From NCBI GenBank assembly GCA_030710605.1, contig CP092877.1:38716970-38780969 (forward strand): DNA of 64,000 bases, read 5' to 3'. Made by a program: the position numbers and the translations under genes. The stretch is from Cordylochernes scorpioides (Eukaryota > Arthropoda > Arachnida > Pseudoscorpiones > Chernetidae). Numbering within the stretch: position 1 is the stretch's first letter; each line of letters begins with the position of its first letter. The notes under the pieces were generated by a model. That model was not told the origin of the DNA, ran no database searches, and worked only from the letters and a program-made list of their open reading frames with translations. Of the stretch, positions 1 to 10,208 are shown piece by piece.

Positions 1-705
1 AAACAATATATCAATCAGTATAATTGTAATAAGTTCATTTATTATTGATAAAATTAAAATAATAAATGATATAAAAATAATTATTACAATTATCCTAATG
101 GATATAGCGACATGGCTAAAATTAGTTTTCAAATACTAAAATGATAGTGTATCATTTAACACTTTAAAGGTATATTAATTTCGATAAAAGATATTAAATT
201 TAAAAAAGTTAAAATCAATGGGAGGGCATTTTTGATTGTAATGAGGGCAGTAGAAATTGGTTAATTTTTAAAAGAATCATACGCGTCTATAATAGTTTAG
301 AATTTTCATAACAGATGGCGCACTAATGTATCATAATATACTAAGTGTTAAAAGTAAGTTACCTTATATGGGTTATAAGAGTATTCACATCATATTATCC
401 ACTGGACTGATTTTAAAATTATTTGTAAAATTAAAAGAAAATGGCCAAATTAAAACTTTCATAGGAGTATTTTCATTTTAATTTACAATGTTATAATGAA
501 ATTGCTTTGAATGTAAGTTTAAACTATCGTATTTGTATATTTATATTTTCATATATATATATCGTATATATTTTAAACTGTATAATAATGGCACCTTTAG
601 TATATTTAACATATCTTCCAATTAGTTAAAGCCGATACCTTATAATATCCTACCCTTCTATTAAAACGACACTTTCTATTTACTACCATCCCATGTTTTT
701 GTATA
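1..705. other. AT-rich stretch without recognised feature
   Basis: Strongly AT-rich with no long open frame, RNA gene or repeat that I could match elsewhere in the window. Confidence 0.6.
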
Positions 706-1162
706 TAAACTATTGATAATACCTGTAAACCCCTATTTGTATGTAACACTAAAAATGTTGACGTCAAAATAAAAATCCATAGAGCGGTCAGCTGGGGACA
801 GCTGGGGAGAGAGTAGGAAAATGCCAAAGCCCATGTGGGGCCCCCAGTGACTCTTTATAGACGACCCCTTAAAACAGGACAGATTTTGGCAGGGGGTCAG
901 CAGCAGATGGTTCTAGGGTGTGGCCATCGACATACGGTTTCTGTCTCACACAGACTCTCCCTCCATGTCTCGGGGATAAGCATCCAAGTTTGTGTCATGG
1001 CCTCTACCTCTGTCCCGTGGGCTGTTCCCGATCACTCTCGGTGTTAACATCTAGCCCTGCCTCTGCTTCTTGTTGTCCGCGTGTGGGAAGAACCTCAACA
1101 CTCGCCTCACGTACACGACTGCCAGCTTATCCATTCGTCGGCACATTTGCAACAATATTACA
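706..1162 (-). repeat. 457-bp interspersed repeat, copy 1 (inverted relative to copy 2)
   Basis: The reverse complement of this block matches 2503-2958 along its whole length, with moderate divergence. Read on the minus strand it starts TGTAATATTGTTGCAA and ends near the sequence GGTATTATCAATA. It is more GC-rich than its surroundings. No target duplication was found and homology runs past the one TG...CA boundary I could propose, so I do not call it an LTR. The small open frames inside it are not convincing proteins. Confidence 0.75.
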
Positions 1163-1199
1163 TATCGTTTTGAAAATAGAGCAATCCATATTTAATTCA

Positions 1200-1279
1200 T
1201 TAGATAATAAAAAGGCATATATTGGATTTGATAAAATAAATATTTTATCAAATCCAATATATGCCTTTTTATTATCTAA
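1200..1279. repeat. Near-perfect 80-nt palindrome of the GGCATATATTGG family (family A)
   Basis: The two 40-nt halves are reverse complements except for one central base. Each arm contains AAAAAGGCATATATTGG, the terminal motif of the family A fold-back elements at 16262, 23671 and 43740. Here the hammerhead-like middle is missing, leaving only the arms. Confidence 0.85.
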
Positions 1280-1296
1280 TATTACATATATATATA

Positions 1297-1401
1297 AATT
1301 AAGAAAAAGGCATCTCCTTATCGTGCAACTGAAAGTTGCTGATGGCTTGTGCCATCTATCGGAATAAATATAAACTATTCTCGTTGATTTTTAATATAAT
1401 C
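1297..1401 (+). repeat. Short GGCATCTCC-family repeat (family B), fragment
   Basis: It carries the family B order of blocks: AAGGCATCTCCT, the hairpin GCAACTGAAAGTTGC, GCCATCT, then a CGTTGATTTTTAAT tail. Matching blocks occur at 17563, 18045, 20531, 21093, 38911 and 41032. Confidence 0.7.
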
Positions 1402-1509
1402 AGTATATATATATATCTACTTATATAATTGCCTTATTCTGTCTGTGTGAAGTTCACTGTGTGAAGTTCACGGATTGATTTTGGTCAGAATGGATAAAAT
1501 AAAAAAAGT

Positions 1510-1582
1510 GTCAAGGGATGGGAATCGAACCCACGACCTTCCGCTTTCCGGGCAGATGCCATGACCACTAGGCTACCCTGGA
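1510..1582 (-). tRNA. tRNA-like sequence (class I cloverleaf, anticodon loop reads GGA; probably not functional)
   Basis: The minus strand folds as a cloverleaf: acceptor stem with 6 of 7 pairs, 3-bp D stem GCC/GGC, 5-bp anticodon stem TCTGC/GCGGA, and T arm GTGGG-TTCGATT-CCCAT. A run of T follows, as expected for pol III termination. The anticodon loop CCGGAAA has C rather than U before the anticodon. GGA would mean serine, yet the long serine variable arm is absent. I read it as a tRNA-derived copy carried by the surrounding Helitron-like element. Confidence 0.55.
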
Positions 1583-1945
1583 CATATTTTTCCGTTCATA
1601 AATATAATATAAATATTTATATAATAACTGCTCTAATTTGAAATATTTGGTAGGTTTTATTTATTTATATATTTTCATTTTTATATATAACTGATCTAAT
1701 TCGCCGTTTAAAATAACTGTTCTTGAAATATTTGGTATGTTTTATTTATTTATATATTTTCATTTTTTGATATAACTGATCTAATTTGCCGTTTAAAATA
1801 ACTGCTCTAATTCGAATTTTATTTGTGTTCACTCTATTTCTATTTATTTGAAGTATTATAATTTCCATGTTTCAAAAACCTATTTCTAAAAGTTCGTTAG
1901 AAATATGTAATGCCTGAAATAGCTTTGCATGCGAATATTTATGAT

Positions 1946-2018
1946 GCCAAGCGTAGCTTAATGGTTAGGTGTGCGGCATCGTATTTCCACAACCTTGGTT
2001 CGAAACTTAGCCTGGGTG
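1946..2018 (+). pseudogene. tRNA-like pseudogene inside Helitron-like element 1
   Basis: An A-box-like stretch (TAGCTTAATGGTTAGG) and a B box (GGTTCGAAACT) are correctly spaced and followed by a T run, but the stems pair imperfectly. A close copy lies at 34847-34919 in the second Helitron-like element. Confidence 0.6.
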
Positions 2019-2469
2019 TTTTTTTTTATATTATTGAAGCAAAGTTTTTATTTACAGTACCAAGATTTCCATACATAGGTAAAAAAAGTACGAGGAAAAC
2101 GATAGGCTATTTTAAATTATATATAAATTAAATATTAAAAATATATATTCAAATTATTCTACTTAGCTCACGAACAGCGCTCTCTATCAAGGTTATAAAT
2201 ACGTTTAAAATCGATATCTTCTCAAATTTTATTAATAATAGTGTTCGCTAAATAATTAGAATACTTGATCTAAATCGAGATATTTATAGACGCTCGCTCG
2301 ATTTGAAGATTTACACATGTGTATATCGTAACTAATCTGACTGTAAAGTTTGGAGCGGGACGTTTCACAAGAGTGACATCCACGGCGCCAAATTTATAAT
2401 TGTAACGAATAGTGTTTGAATAAAACATTTAATCGGGTAAACCCGGGCGTTGCCCGGGTCATTCGTCTA

Positions 2470-2502
<33 letters not shown>

Positions 2503-2506
<4 letters not shown>

Positions 2507-2958
2507 ATATTGTTGCAATGTGCCTACGTATGGATGAACTGGCAGTCGTGTACGTGAGGCGAGTGTTGATGATCTTCCCACACGCGGACAACAAGAAGCA
2601 GAGGCAGGGCTAGATGTTAGCACAAAGAGGGATAGGGGACAGCCCACGGGACAGAGGTAGAGGCCATGACACCAACTTTGATGTTTATCACCGAGGCATG
2701 GAGGGAGAGTGTGTGAGACAGCCAGGCTGAAGCGAACTGCCGACCAACACCTCTAGAACATCTGCTGACCCCCTGTCAAAACTTGTCTTGTTTTCAGGGG
2801 TCGTCTATAAAGAGTCCCTGGGGGCCGGCCCCACATGGGCGTTGGCATTTTCCTTCTCTCTCCTAGGCTGTCCCCAGCTGACCACTCTTTGGATCTTTAT
2901 TTGGACGTCAACATTTTTAGTTTTTCATACAAATAGGGGTTTACAGGTATTATTAATA
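2503..2958 (+). repeat. 457-bp interspersed repeat, copy 2
   Basis: Inverted partner of 706-1162. It starts immediately after the TA run that follows Helitron-like element 1. See copy 1 for the termini. Confidence 0.75.
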
Positions 2959-3061
2959 AGGATATAGCATATATACCAAATATGGGGGTGGTATCAAATA
3001 GAAACGGTGTACATTTTAATACAGTTTAAAATATACTATATATATACTGATTAAATTTATT

Positions 3062-3150
3062 TAATTAAAAAGGCATATATTGGATCAAAATATCATGATC
3101 TTTAATTAAAGATTTATTAATGGATTGCTCTAGTTTTAAATATTGATTAA
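3062..3150 (+). repeat. Family A fragment
   Basis: It contains AAAAAGGCATATATTGGATC followed by the family's distal tail TGGATTGCTCTA. The central hammerhead-like portion is deleted. Confidence 0.7.
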
Positions 3151-4312
3151 ATGTAATACATTTAGTGTACCATATATTTTACACCTTTATTTTTTAAATA
3201 TTTGGCACTAAATATATTGCATTTGCATATCAACAACACACGATAGTTTAAAGCGTGAAAAAAGGGAATAGTGTTTCTATTATATATCGTGAAGATAAAG
3301 CTTGCCTGGCTGGCATTCATAATTACAAAATAATGACACTTCAGCCAGATAAACTTTTATTTTTTCTCAACGTTTCAACATAATATATTATATAGGAAAG
3401 TGTTTTAAATAAATCATTGAAAAGGTTTTGATATTTATTTTTATATTAATAGTATAAAATATTAAAAATTATAAATAAAATACAAAACTAACCCTCGATA
3501 ACCGTTTTATTTATTATTTTCATTTATCGAAGAGGATTTTATTCTTTTATGAATATATATATCTGTGAAAGATAGAGAAGAAATACTAGATATATAACTG
3601 ATATAAATAAAATATAAATGTATATATAATTAATTTTATCCTTCAAAAATACTCTATTATATAAATTAATTAAATAATATATTAGATTCATATTTTGATA
3701 TATTAATATTCTGGATCAAAATAATTTATTAGAAATTTAAAATATATATTAATAAATTATTTAAAAAAAACAAAAGATAAGTTTACATTTAAATATTAAA
3801 GCCGGTATGAATGGCGTTCATTTTCAAACATGAAATATATATATCTTTTGGTACACTTATATATAAGAATGAAGGAAAGGCTGACATCTCCTTGTGTTGA
3901 GATAATGGAATAAGAACAGAAGATATGGATGTAGCTAAGTCACTAAGACGTGTGGTAAAATCTATTAGGGAAATCTTAGCTAATCAAATTACAAGAAAGG
4001 ATTCAGGCGTATTAGGCTTAGTAGAAGAGGATTATTTGAACATCTAGTACTATTTTCTGACTCTATACATGGTCTTTTGATGATATCATTGCCTTTTTAC
4101 TTCCTTTTGATTGGTTTCTTTGATGTTGATTGTTATTTTGATCTGTTATATATCTTTAAAAATATTATTAATTATAAATTTAATATATAAATAAATAATA
4201 GCGATTATATGTGCGTTAAATATTAGATTCTAACGTTGTAATATTTACATATGTATATTATTATATACCTGAAATAATATATATAAATATATACGAATAA
4301 ATGATTACCTGA
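3151..4312. other. AT-rich stretch with one truncated ribozyme-family tail
   Basis: Mostly plain AT-rich DNA. Around 3300-3395 the minus strand reads TTGAAACGTTGAG and then a stretch similar to the body after the hammerhead at 15876. This is the 3' half of that family without the catalytic CTGACGA half. Confidence 0.45.
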
Positions 4313-4380
4313 GGAGCTTCTTTTTCGATTTATTGCGAGCTTTCGAACCTTTCGGTTCTTCTACAGGCATGGATAGCATG
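4313..4380 (-). repeat. Penelope-like terminal repeat with degenerate hammerhead motif
   Basis: The minus strand reads TGC, CTGTAGA, AG, the stem-loop AACC-GAAA-GGTT, then CGAAAGCTC and GCA. The order is that of a hammerhead: helix I TGC/GCA, helix II AACC/GGTT, and a self-complementary AGCT for helix III. The core has T where the conserved A of CUGA should be, so cleavage is unlikely. It lies downstream of the PLE endonuclease fragment on the same strand. Confidence 0.5.
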
Positions 4381-4731
4381 AATATACTAACAGGATTTAT
4401 ACGCGCTTGAGCCATTATATACACACATACACATTTACATACGAAGCAATATTTCAAATATAATAAAAATAAAAATAAGAATTATGACTATAAAATTATA
4501 AAACTATGCAAATAAAATTTAAACATTTTTAAAATTTGATAAAATTCGGGAACTACATTTATATACGCTAAAAACCGGAAATGAACGGTAAGCAGGGGTC
4601 CCTCCAACCAGGTTACACTATGAGGGTTATCTAGGGCCACACGGAAAATAATTATTGTATTAAAATATGGTAGGCTTCAGGAAGATCTATTTTTCTGTTG
4701 ATACTGTTAGTTTGAGTGGAGATGATTGATT

Positions 4732-5187
4732 CTAGATATAATCTAACCTGCTTGCTGCGTATATGCTGATAAAGGATTTTAGGGTGGTCCAGATTAAATT
4801 TATGGCCTGTGTGTAATATATGTTAATATATATGAGTGTTTTAGGATCCCTATTATTTATGTTCCGTTTATGTTCTGTTAATCTGATGTGCGCGGTTCTA
4901 CCAGTCTCGCCCACATAGGAGGCTGGGCAATCATGGCAAGAAACAGCGTACACATCACCAGTGGAATGGATGGGGTTGTTAGGTTTATCTGCTTTGGTGA
5001 TGGGATTCCTGAGAAGGGTTGCAATATTAGGAGGACTGTTGTAAAAGACCTGAATACCGTAAGGACGAAGAATTCTGGAGATAGCAATGGAGACCGGGGG
5101 AAAAGGAAGGAGACAAGTGGCTCTATATACAGTGGTTGACCTTGGAATAATACAAACAGTATTCCACAAAAAGAACATATATACCAC
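4732..5187 (-). pseudogene. Penelope-like retroelement C-terminal fragment with GIY-YIG endonuclease motif
   Basis: The translated minus strand contains DVYAVSCHDCPASYVGETGR followed by an arginine/histidine segment. This is the start of the GIY-YIG nuclease that EN-positive Penelope-like elements carry after the reverse transcriptase, including the typical Cys-X2-Cys just before YVGETGR. The preceding residues (RILRPYGIQV and on) fit the RT-to-nuclease linker. The reverse transcriptase itself is missing and the C-terminal part of the nuclease is short, so this is a truncated relic. The first ~20 residues of the open frame are probably unrelated to the original protein. Hammerhead-like motifs at 4313-4380 and 5414-5450 flank it. 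Confidence 0.75.
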
Positions 5188-5413
5188 CTCTATATACCCA
5201 TTTCTTCTCCAATAGTCCCATAGCCTATAAAATCAATACAGTCAGGACCTTAACTAAAATAATATGCACACATTGCTCTTTACCCATATTCAAAACCATA
5301 GAAAAATCCAGAATCATTTCCCTTTTGACCACTGCAGGATATCTCTCTCCCATATATTTCATAGAAAAAAATTCTTTTGATCCTATTGCTCCAAAATATT
5401 TTAATTTTTTTCG

Positions 5414-5450
5414 CTAACGAGATAAAAATATTTTTGTCGAAACGTCGAGA
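5414..5450 (+). ncRNA. Hammerhead-ribozyme-like motif with one core substitution
   Basis: Order of blocks: CTAACGA, G, an A/T-rich stem-loop ending TTTTTGTC, GAAAC, GTC, GAG. It matches the complete core at 15876-15914 except that G of CUGANGA is A (CTAACGA). That guanine is invariant in active hammerheads, so I expect a dead copy. Helix III would be the self-complementary ACGT. Confidence 0.5.
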
Positions 5451-6784
5451 TAATAAAAATATTTACTGAGCGAAGTATATTTCAATTTAAGAATTAAAAA
5501 TATTAAATATCATTAATGAATCACAATTTTTTTATTGTCTTTATTATAAAGTTTCCGTGAAACGCTGTGGCACCTTTCAAGGAAAATCTTTCTTATATAT
5601 AATTTCATATATTTACATTAATTATAATTCCAAAATGGACAAATGGATTTTTGATCTATATAAAATGTTAGAATTATTATAGGTTTGAAAATAAATATTA
5701 TATAATGTTTAATAGATCATTCACCTAGACAAAAGCACAATGCCTAGTCCACTAAACAATATATAGGTTTTTAACTTTTAATTAGACAATTTTAATTTAT
5801 ATTTAGACATTTTTAATTTTAATTTAGTCACTTTCATCTTTATTTAGACATTTTCAATTTTAAAATAGACATTTTTCATTTCAATTTAGATATTTTTTAT
5901 TTTAATATAAAATTTTTCATTTTAATTTAGACACATATTATGTATTGAAAACATAATTTTTACAAATATAATATTATTTTTACGTAGTTGATTTATATTT
6001 ATTAAGTTCTAAATATATATTTCTAAATGTGATTTATATTTCAATTGATAAAACACTCTAAATATTTTATATGAAACCTTTTATATTATTTGATACTTTA
6101 TAATTCATTATTTTCCCACATTTTAAAATTTATTTGGTGAAATGTTCCAATTTCATACATTTTAGACTTATTTTATAATCAAACAAAATTAAAATATTTA
6201 ATTATAAAACTTATTATTAAAAGGTTAAGGGAAAGTATTTTAAAAATGTGTCCAAAATATAACCTTTGAAAATATTTTTAAATCCTTTAATATTTTTCTG
6301 AACGTTATTTTTAAAATGTTAGAGATTTAAAAATAAATATTTTAAGGCTCATTTTGGGTTGAAATTTATTATTCTCTTTATCTAACTGGTATTAATTTTG
6401 CTTAAAAGTAAAGGTATAAGAGGTATGATAACTCTCTATGAAAGTTTCACACAAATACACTTTAACATAATAAAATATTATGTAAAAATGTATTAATAAT
6501 TATGTGAAATGTGTCAACAACTGAGGCGTTTTCAATAAAAATTTAATTAAAAATATATTTATCAGAGATATTGCATATAATTTGATAAACTATATTTGAT
6601 AGTTTGAAAAGTGTGTCTATAATTTTGGAAACATTATTTAAATTTGCGCCAACTATTTTTGTACCAAAAGACTATATGTAGAAAAAGCCTATGATAATAT
6701 AAAATTTAAAAATATTTTATTTTTTTATTTTTATGCATATATAGGTATAGATATTAAAACGCTTAATAATTAATAATATTTAAA
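5451..6784. other. AT-rich stretch up to the first assembly gap
   Basis: No gene or recognisable mobile element, apart from a degenerate tandem array listed separately. Confidence 0.5.
5770..5935. repeat. Degenerate short tandem array (TTTAGACATTTT-type units)
   Basis: About six imperfect units of roughly 27-30 bp, each containing a variant of TTTAGACATTTTTAATTTTAA. Units differ by substitutions and small indels. Confidence 0.6.
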
Positions 6785-6884
6785 NNNNNNNNNNNNNNNN
6801 NNNNNNNNNNNNNNNNNNNNNNNNNNNNNNNNNNNNNNNNNNNNNNNNNNNNNNNNNNNNNNNNNNNNNNNNNNNNNNNNNNNN
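6785..6884. other. Assembly gap of 100 N
   Basis: Exactly 100 N, a scaffold-gap placeholder. Open frames across it are artefacts. Confidence 0.99.
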
Positions 6885-7324
6885 CCACCAAGAATGCACG
6901 GTAGAGTTGACATCGAGGTTCGTCTAGCATCAGGTAACCCTGGTCCCAGAGGTCCCAAGATATCACATATATTAGATATTTCAAAATTTTAAAAAATAAT
7001 AATTTGGGCTATAACTGCCACATTTCATCAATGACATTTTTGCCTCAGCTATTTAACTTATTCATTTGAAAATACTGATAATCATTAAAAATCCTAATAT
7101 AAATGTTCATTTTCAACTTGCTAAACTGACATTTTATATAAGAAATAGTTGTTCGGAAGCTTACAAAACCTCAAATAAAAAGAAACTTTTTTTCTCTAAA
7201 TTCTATTTTTTCTATTCAAATAAACTGATATTCTATAAACAAATCAATTCACAATTATTTTCACAAAATTATATTCTTATGAAATCAATCTTCTTCACCA
7301 TATATATATATATGGTATATATAA
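6885..7324. other. Unannotated AT-rich stretch
   Basis: No supported feature. The 93-codon open frame at 7066-7347 is low-complexity (Lys/Phe/Ile/Tyr) as expected from AT-rich DNA. Confidence 0.5.
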
Positions 7325-7575
7325 AAAATAAAGAAGGCATTTCCTGACCACGAGCACATGTGCTTTTTAGATGGCAGAGCGCCATCTAGTGGAGCAAAAA
7401 TGAACTAAAGTTTATTTAACTTGCTCACTGATATTTGGCCAACCCAATTTCTTGATAAATCAAGTGAAGCCATCCACGAACGCGTTTCGCGCTGTTGACG
7501 CTCGTCAGCGTGTAGTAGGCTGTAGTGGTCAGGATATGCCTTATTTATTTTTAATATCAACACCTGACCTTTTAT
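7325..7575 (-). mobile_element. Fold-back retrozyme-like unit with a complete hammerhead core (unit 1)
   Basis: On the minus strand the order is: AAGGCATATCCTGACCAC, the hammerhead (7475-7512), CTTGATTTATCAAG, TTGGGTTGGCC, TAGATGGCGCTCTGCCATCT, the perfect hairpin GCACATGTGC, and finally GTGGTCAGGAAATGCCTT. The two ends are therefore inverted copies of each other. No ORF is present. It faces a second unit at 7622-7815, with the inverted flank CAGGTGTTGATATTAAAAA between them. Related units lie at 10209, 25070 and 26262. Confidence 0.7.
7475..7512 (-). ncRNA. Hammerhead ribozyme candidate, all core positions present
   Basis: Read on the minus strand: helix I strand CACG, core CTGACGA, helix II GCG with a 7-nt loop closing on CGC, GAAA, the self-complementary helix III CGCGT with the preceding A (ACGCGT), cleavage-site T, and the helix I partner CGTG. 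Every conserved hammerhead element (CUGANGA, GAAA, A15.1-U16.1, H17) is present and both helices pair exactly. Helix III has no loop, so the molecule would need two copies (a dimer or tandem transcript), as known for the minimal hammerheads of Penelope-like elements and animal retrozymes. Confidence 0.75.
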
Positions 7576-7621
7576 ATTGTTTATTATTTTCACATATATA
7601 TGAAAAACAATAGAAAAAAAT

Positions 7622-7815
7622 AGAAAGATCAGGTGTTGATATTAAAAACAAAGAAGGCATATCCTGACCAGGGGCACATGTGCTTTTTCAGAAGACAGAG
7701 CGCCATCTGGTGGAACAGAAATCAACTAAACATTGATTTAGGTTGTTCCCTGATATTTGGCTAACCCAATATCTTGATAAATCAAGAAAGGTCATCCACC
7801 AACGCGTTATGTTAA
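7622..7815 (-). mobile_element. Fold-back retrozyme-like unit 2, hammerhead truncated
   Basis: Same body as unit 1 (GGCATATCCTGACC end, GCACATGTGC hairpin, CGCCATCT, TTGGCTAACCCAAT, CTTGATAAATCAAG). The minus strand begins at AACGCGTTGGTGG, so the downstream half of the ribozyme remains and the CTGACGA half is lost. Confidence 0.7.
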
Positions 7816-8840
7816 CATCATATATGTTATGATAATTTTTTTACTATAGAATTTTATTAGGTTGTTTGAGGATATTATTGTTATGTTGAATTTGAGATTA
7901 AGCATGAAATTATTTTCTTGTTTTGAAGATATTATTGAGAGATAGAATTATTTTTTGCTGCGAATTGATATAGAGAATTGAGTATTAGCTTGAAATTGTT
8001 ATACATGAGTATTTAAATTACAGCCGTGGTAAAATAATAAAACATATTATAATCACAATTAGCTTTGAATATGCTTAATAAATATAAAATACATAATTGA
8101 GAAAGTGTACCTTACTTATGGAGTGAAGAATAAGAAAACAAAAGACTAATTTACATATCTACAAAATATTTGAGCCGGCAAATGGAAAACAACAACAACA
8201 TCCGCCCCAAAATGTGTACGGGTTACACTGACATCGCCCGCTCTAGTCCATCTGGGGACCTTTCCGGGCTCAATGGAAAACAGCAACAATAGGTTTATAT
8301 ATGGAAAGCCGCGACATCTGGCGGTCGATTTATAAACAGAGTAATTTGTTCTAGAAATTATAATTTTAAAATAAAATAAATCTTTATATAACATATATAT
8401 ATATGTATATAAAGAAATAAAACTACTCCCTAATCCTATAAAAGGTAATATTTATTACAATTCCCTTGTGAAGCTCATGAGATCACAACAAAGTAACCAA
8501 TTAGAACCTGTGTGTGGAATTAGATATATTTTTTAGAATTTTTCATATTTCCTTTCTATTTATATCAGGTTTCTTTATTGAATTTTTCATTACTGGATAT
8601 ATCATATTCCCATTAATTACAAATATATCTTAGAATAGTTGGATATTTATCTTACCTATTACATCCCTTCAACATTATAACTTATCTTTATATATATACT
8701 TTTTCCGTGTACTACATATATATATTTTTTTTCGTGTACTACATATATAGGTTTAGTTTAATTATTATTAAATATTAAATGAAATCACGTAGTATTAATT
8801 AAGACTTGATTTAAATCAGATGGAAAGCGCTTTATTAATA
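7816..8840. other. Mostly AT-rich stretch, unclassified
   Basis: A slightly GC-richer block at 8160-8340 gives an 82-codon minus-strand frame without recognisable motifs. Nothing else is supported. Confidence 0.5.
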
Positions 8841-10080
8841 CACTGCGTGACATTGAAAATGGAACACCAAGAAATAGTGGCCAGAAAGTGATGAAACTCG
8901 GCAGACAGAGAGAGACAGGGACGAACAATAAGTCATCTTTATTTCAAAATGATAGTCATAATACAGAGCGAGAACGGCGTCGGCTTAGTAGCAAGTAGGA
9001 CCACCGCGGACGGGGATGCACGCAGCAACACGTCTAGGTAGAGAGTCAATCAGAGTACGGATGTCGTCCTGAGGGATGGCTCTCCATTCCCTCTCAACCA
9101 TTTGCCACAGTTCGTCTTCTGAACGCGGCTGTGGCAAGGCATGCAAACGGCGTCCAATGATGTCCCAGACGTGCTCGATTGGTGAGAGATCAGGAGAGTA
9201 CGGTGGCCAGGGAAGCATCTGTACATCTTGCAGAGCTTGTTGGCTAATGCGAGCAGTGTGCGGTCGGGCGTTATCCTGCTGATAAAGGGCATTGGGTACC
9301 CCCTGAAGGTAGGGGAGTGTCACCGGTCGCAGCACATCATCAACGTATCGTTGGGCCGTCATAGTGCCCTGAATAGGAAGTAAAGGTGACCTGGAATCAT
9401 ACGCGATTGCGCCCCAAACCATGATTCCACGTTGTCGCACGGTGGGGCGTTCCACAATTGCTGCCGGATTGGACCTTTCTCCACGTCGACGCCACACGCG
9501 TACACGGCGACTATCACTGGACAAGCAGAAACGCGACTCATCTGAGAACACGACCCTGTGCCATTCCGTCATCCACGTCGATCTAGCCCGGCACCATTCC
9601 AAACGTTGGCGCCTATTCGGTGGGGTCAATGGCAGTCTTCTTAGCGGACGGCATGAGTGTAAGCCATTAGCAACCAATTGACGGGAAATGGTTCTGGTCG
9701 AGATGGAATGATCTAGGGTGTCTTGCACATGTTGCAGGATGGCGGTACAAGTGGCTTGTGGGGCCGCCACTGCTTGTCGAAGGATACGCCGATCCACACG
9801 TGCTGACGTCACTCTGGTTGCACCGGCATTCCTATAAATTGCCACATTTCTTTGTTCCAACCATCTTCTCTACAGTCGGTGCACCGTGGACGCACCAAGG
9901 TGTGTATCAGCTGCGATTTGACGTATGGACCAACCTGCCCTTTTCAGTCCGATCACCATGCCCCTCGTAAAAGCGTCTGTCTGCTTGAACTGCCTCCGTT
10001 TACGATGACCTGGCATTCTCTGTTATTACACGTGTCTTTTGACACAAGAACAAAATTTCTACAATGATATTATGCAAATT
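8841..10080 (-). mobile_element. Tc1/mariner-type transposon, one end lost
   Basis: The left end is preceded by the expected TA and starts CACTGCGTGACATTG. The transposase occupies most of the rest. No inverted copy of the left end is found on the right, where the sequence passes from the transposase leader into a family A fragment (10085-10175). The element therefore lacks its 5' terminal repeat in transposase orientation and should be immobile. Confidence 0.8.
8985..10016 (-). pseudogene. Tc1-type transposase, full length with one in-frame TAG
   Basis: Starting at the ATG at 10016, the frame runs 343 codons to a TAA, a normal length for a Tc1-type transposase, with a single TAG at codon 49 (9870-9872). 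The N-terminal ~60 residues have the helix-turn-helix pattern GWSIRQIAADTHLGASTVHR. The catalytic domain shows VVFSDESRF (first Asp), YQQDNARPHT (second Asp) and SPDLSPIEHVWD (Glu). Counting codons, 32 residues separate the second Asp from the Glu, against 34 in canonical Tc1. Everything after the stop is open, so the loss is recent. The DNA is clearly GC-richer than its neighbours, fitting horizontal or recent arrival. Confidence 0.9.
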
Positions 10081-10084
10081 ATGG

Positions 10085-10175
10085 CAAAATATATGATATT
10101 TATGAATAAATGATATTTTGATCCAATGTATACCTTTTTATTTAAAGATTTATTTATGGATTGCGCTATTTAAAA
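10085..10175 (+). repeat. Family A tail fragment
   Basis: It contains the variant GATATTTTGATCCAATGTAT followed by ACCTTTTT and the tail TGGATTGCGCTATTT. The 5' half is missing. Confidence 0.6.
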
Positions 10176-10208
10176 TTATATATATATATATATATTTTTA
10201 TATTATTC

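Larger units (their letters stand above)
1416..2470 (+). mobile_element. Helitron-like non-autonomous element 1
   Basis: The 3' end has the Helitron hallmarks: a perfect hairpin (ACCCGGGC, loop GTT, GCCCGGGT at 2441-2459), seven bases, then CTAG followed by T. The 5' end is placed at a TC following an AT run at 1416, which is less certain. The interior shares long blocks with the element at 34167-35512, including a tRNA-like sequence and a repeated ~100-bp AT-rich unit. No Rep/helicase ORF is present, so it would depend on an enzyme supplied elsewhere. Confidence 0.65.

Noticed and set aside
1510..1582. Functional tRNA-Ser(GGA)
   Set aside because: No long variable arm, C instead of U at position 33 and an acceptor mismatch; it is a tRNA-derived sequence in a mobile element.
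2394..2647. Short frames on both strands with poly Tyr-Ile
   Set aside because: Generated by the TA microsatellite between the Helitron end and the 457-bp repeat.
706..2958. 457-bp repeats as solo LTRs (TGTAA...TTACA)
   Set aside because: Both copies continue in homology beyond the proposed TTACA end, and no target duplication is seen.
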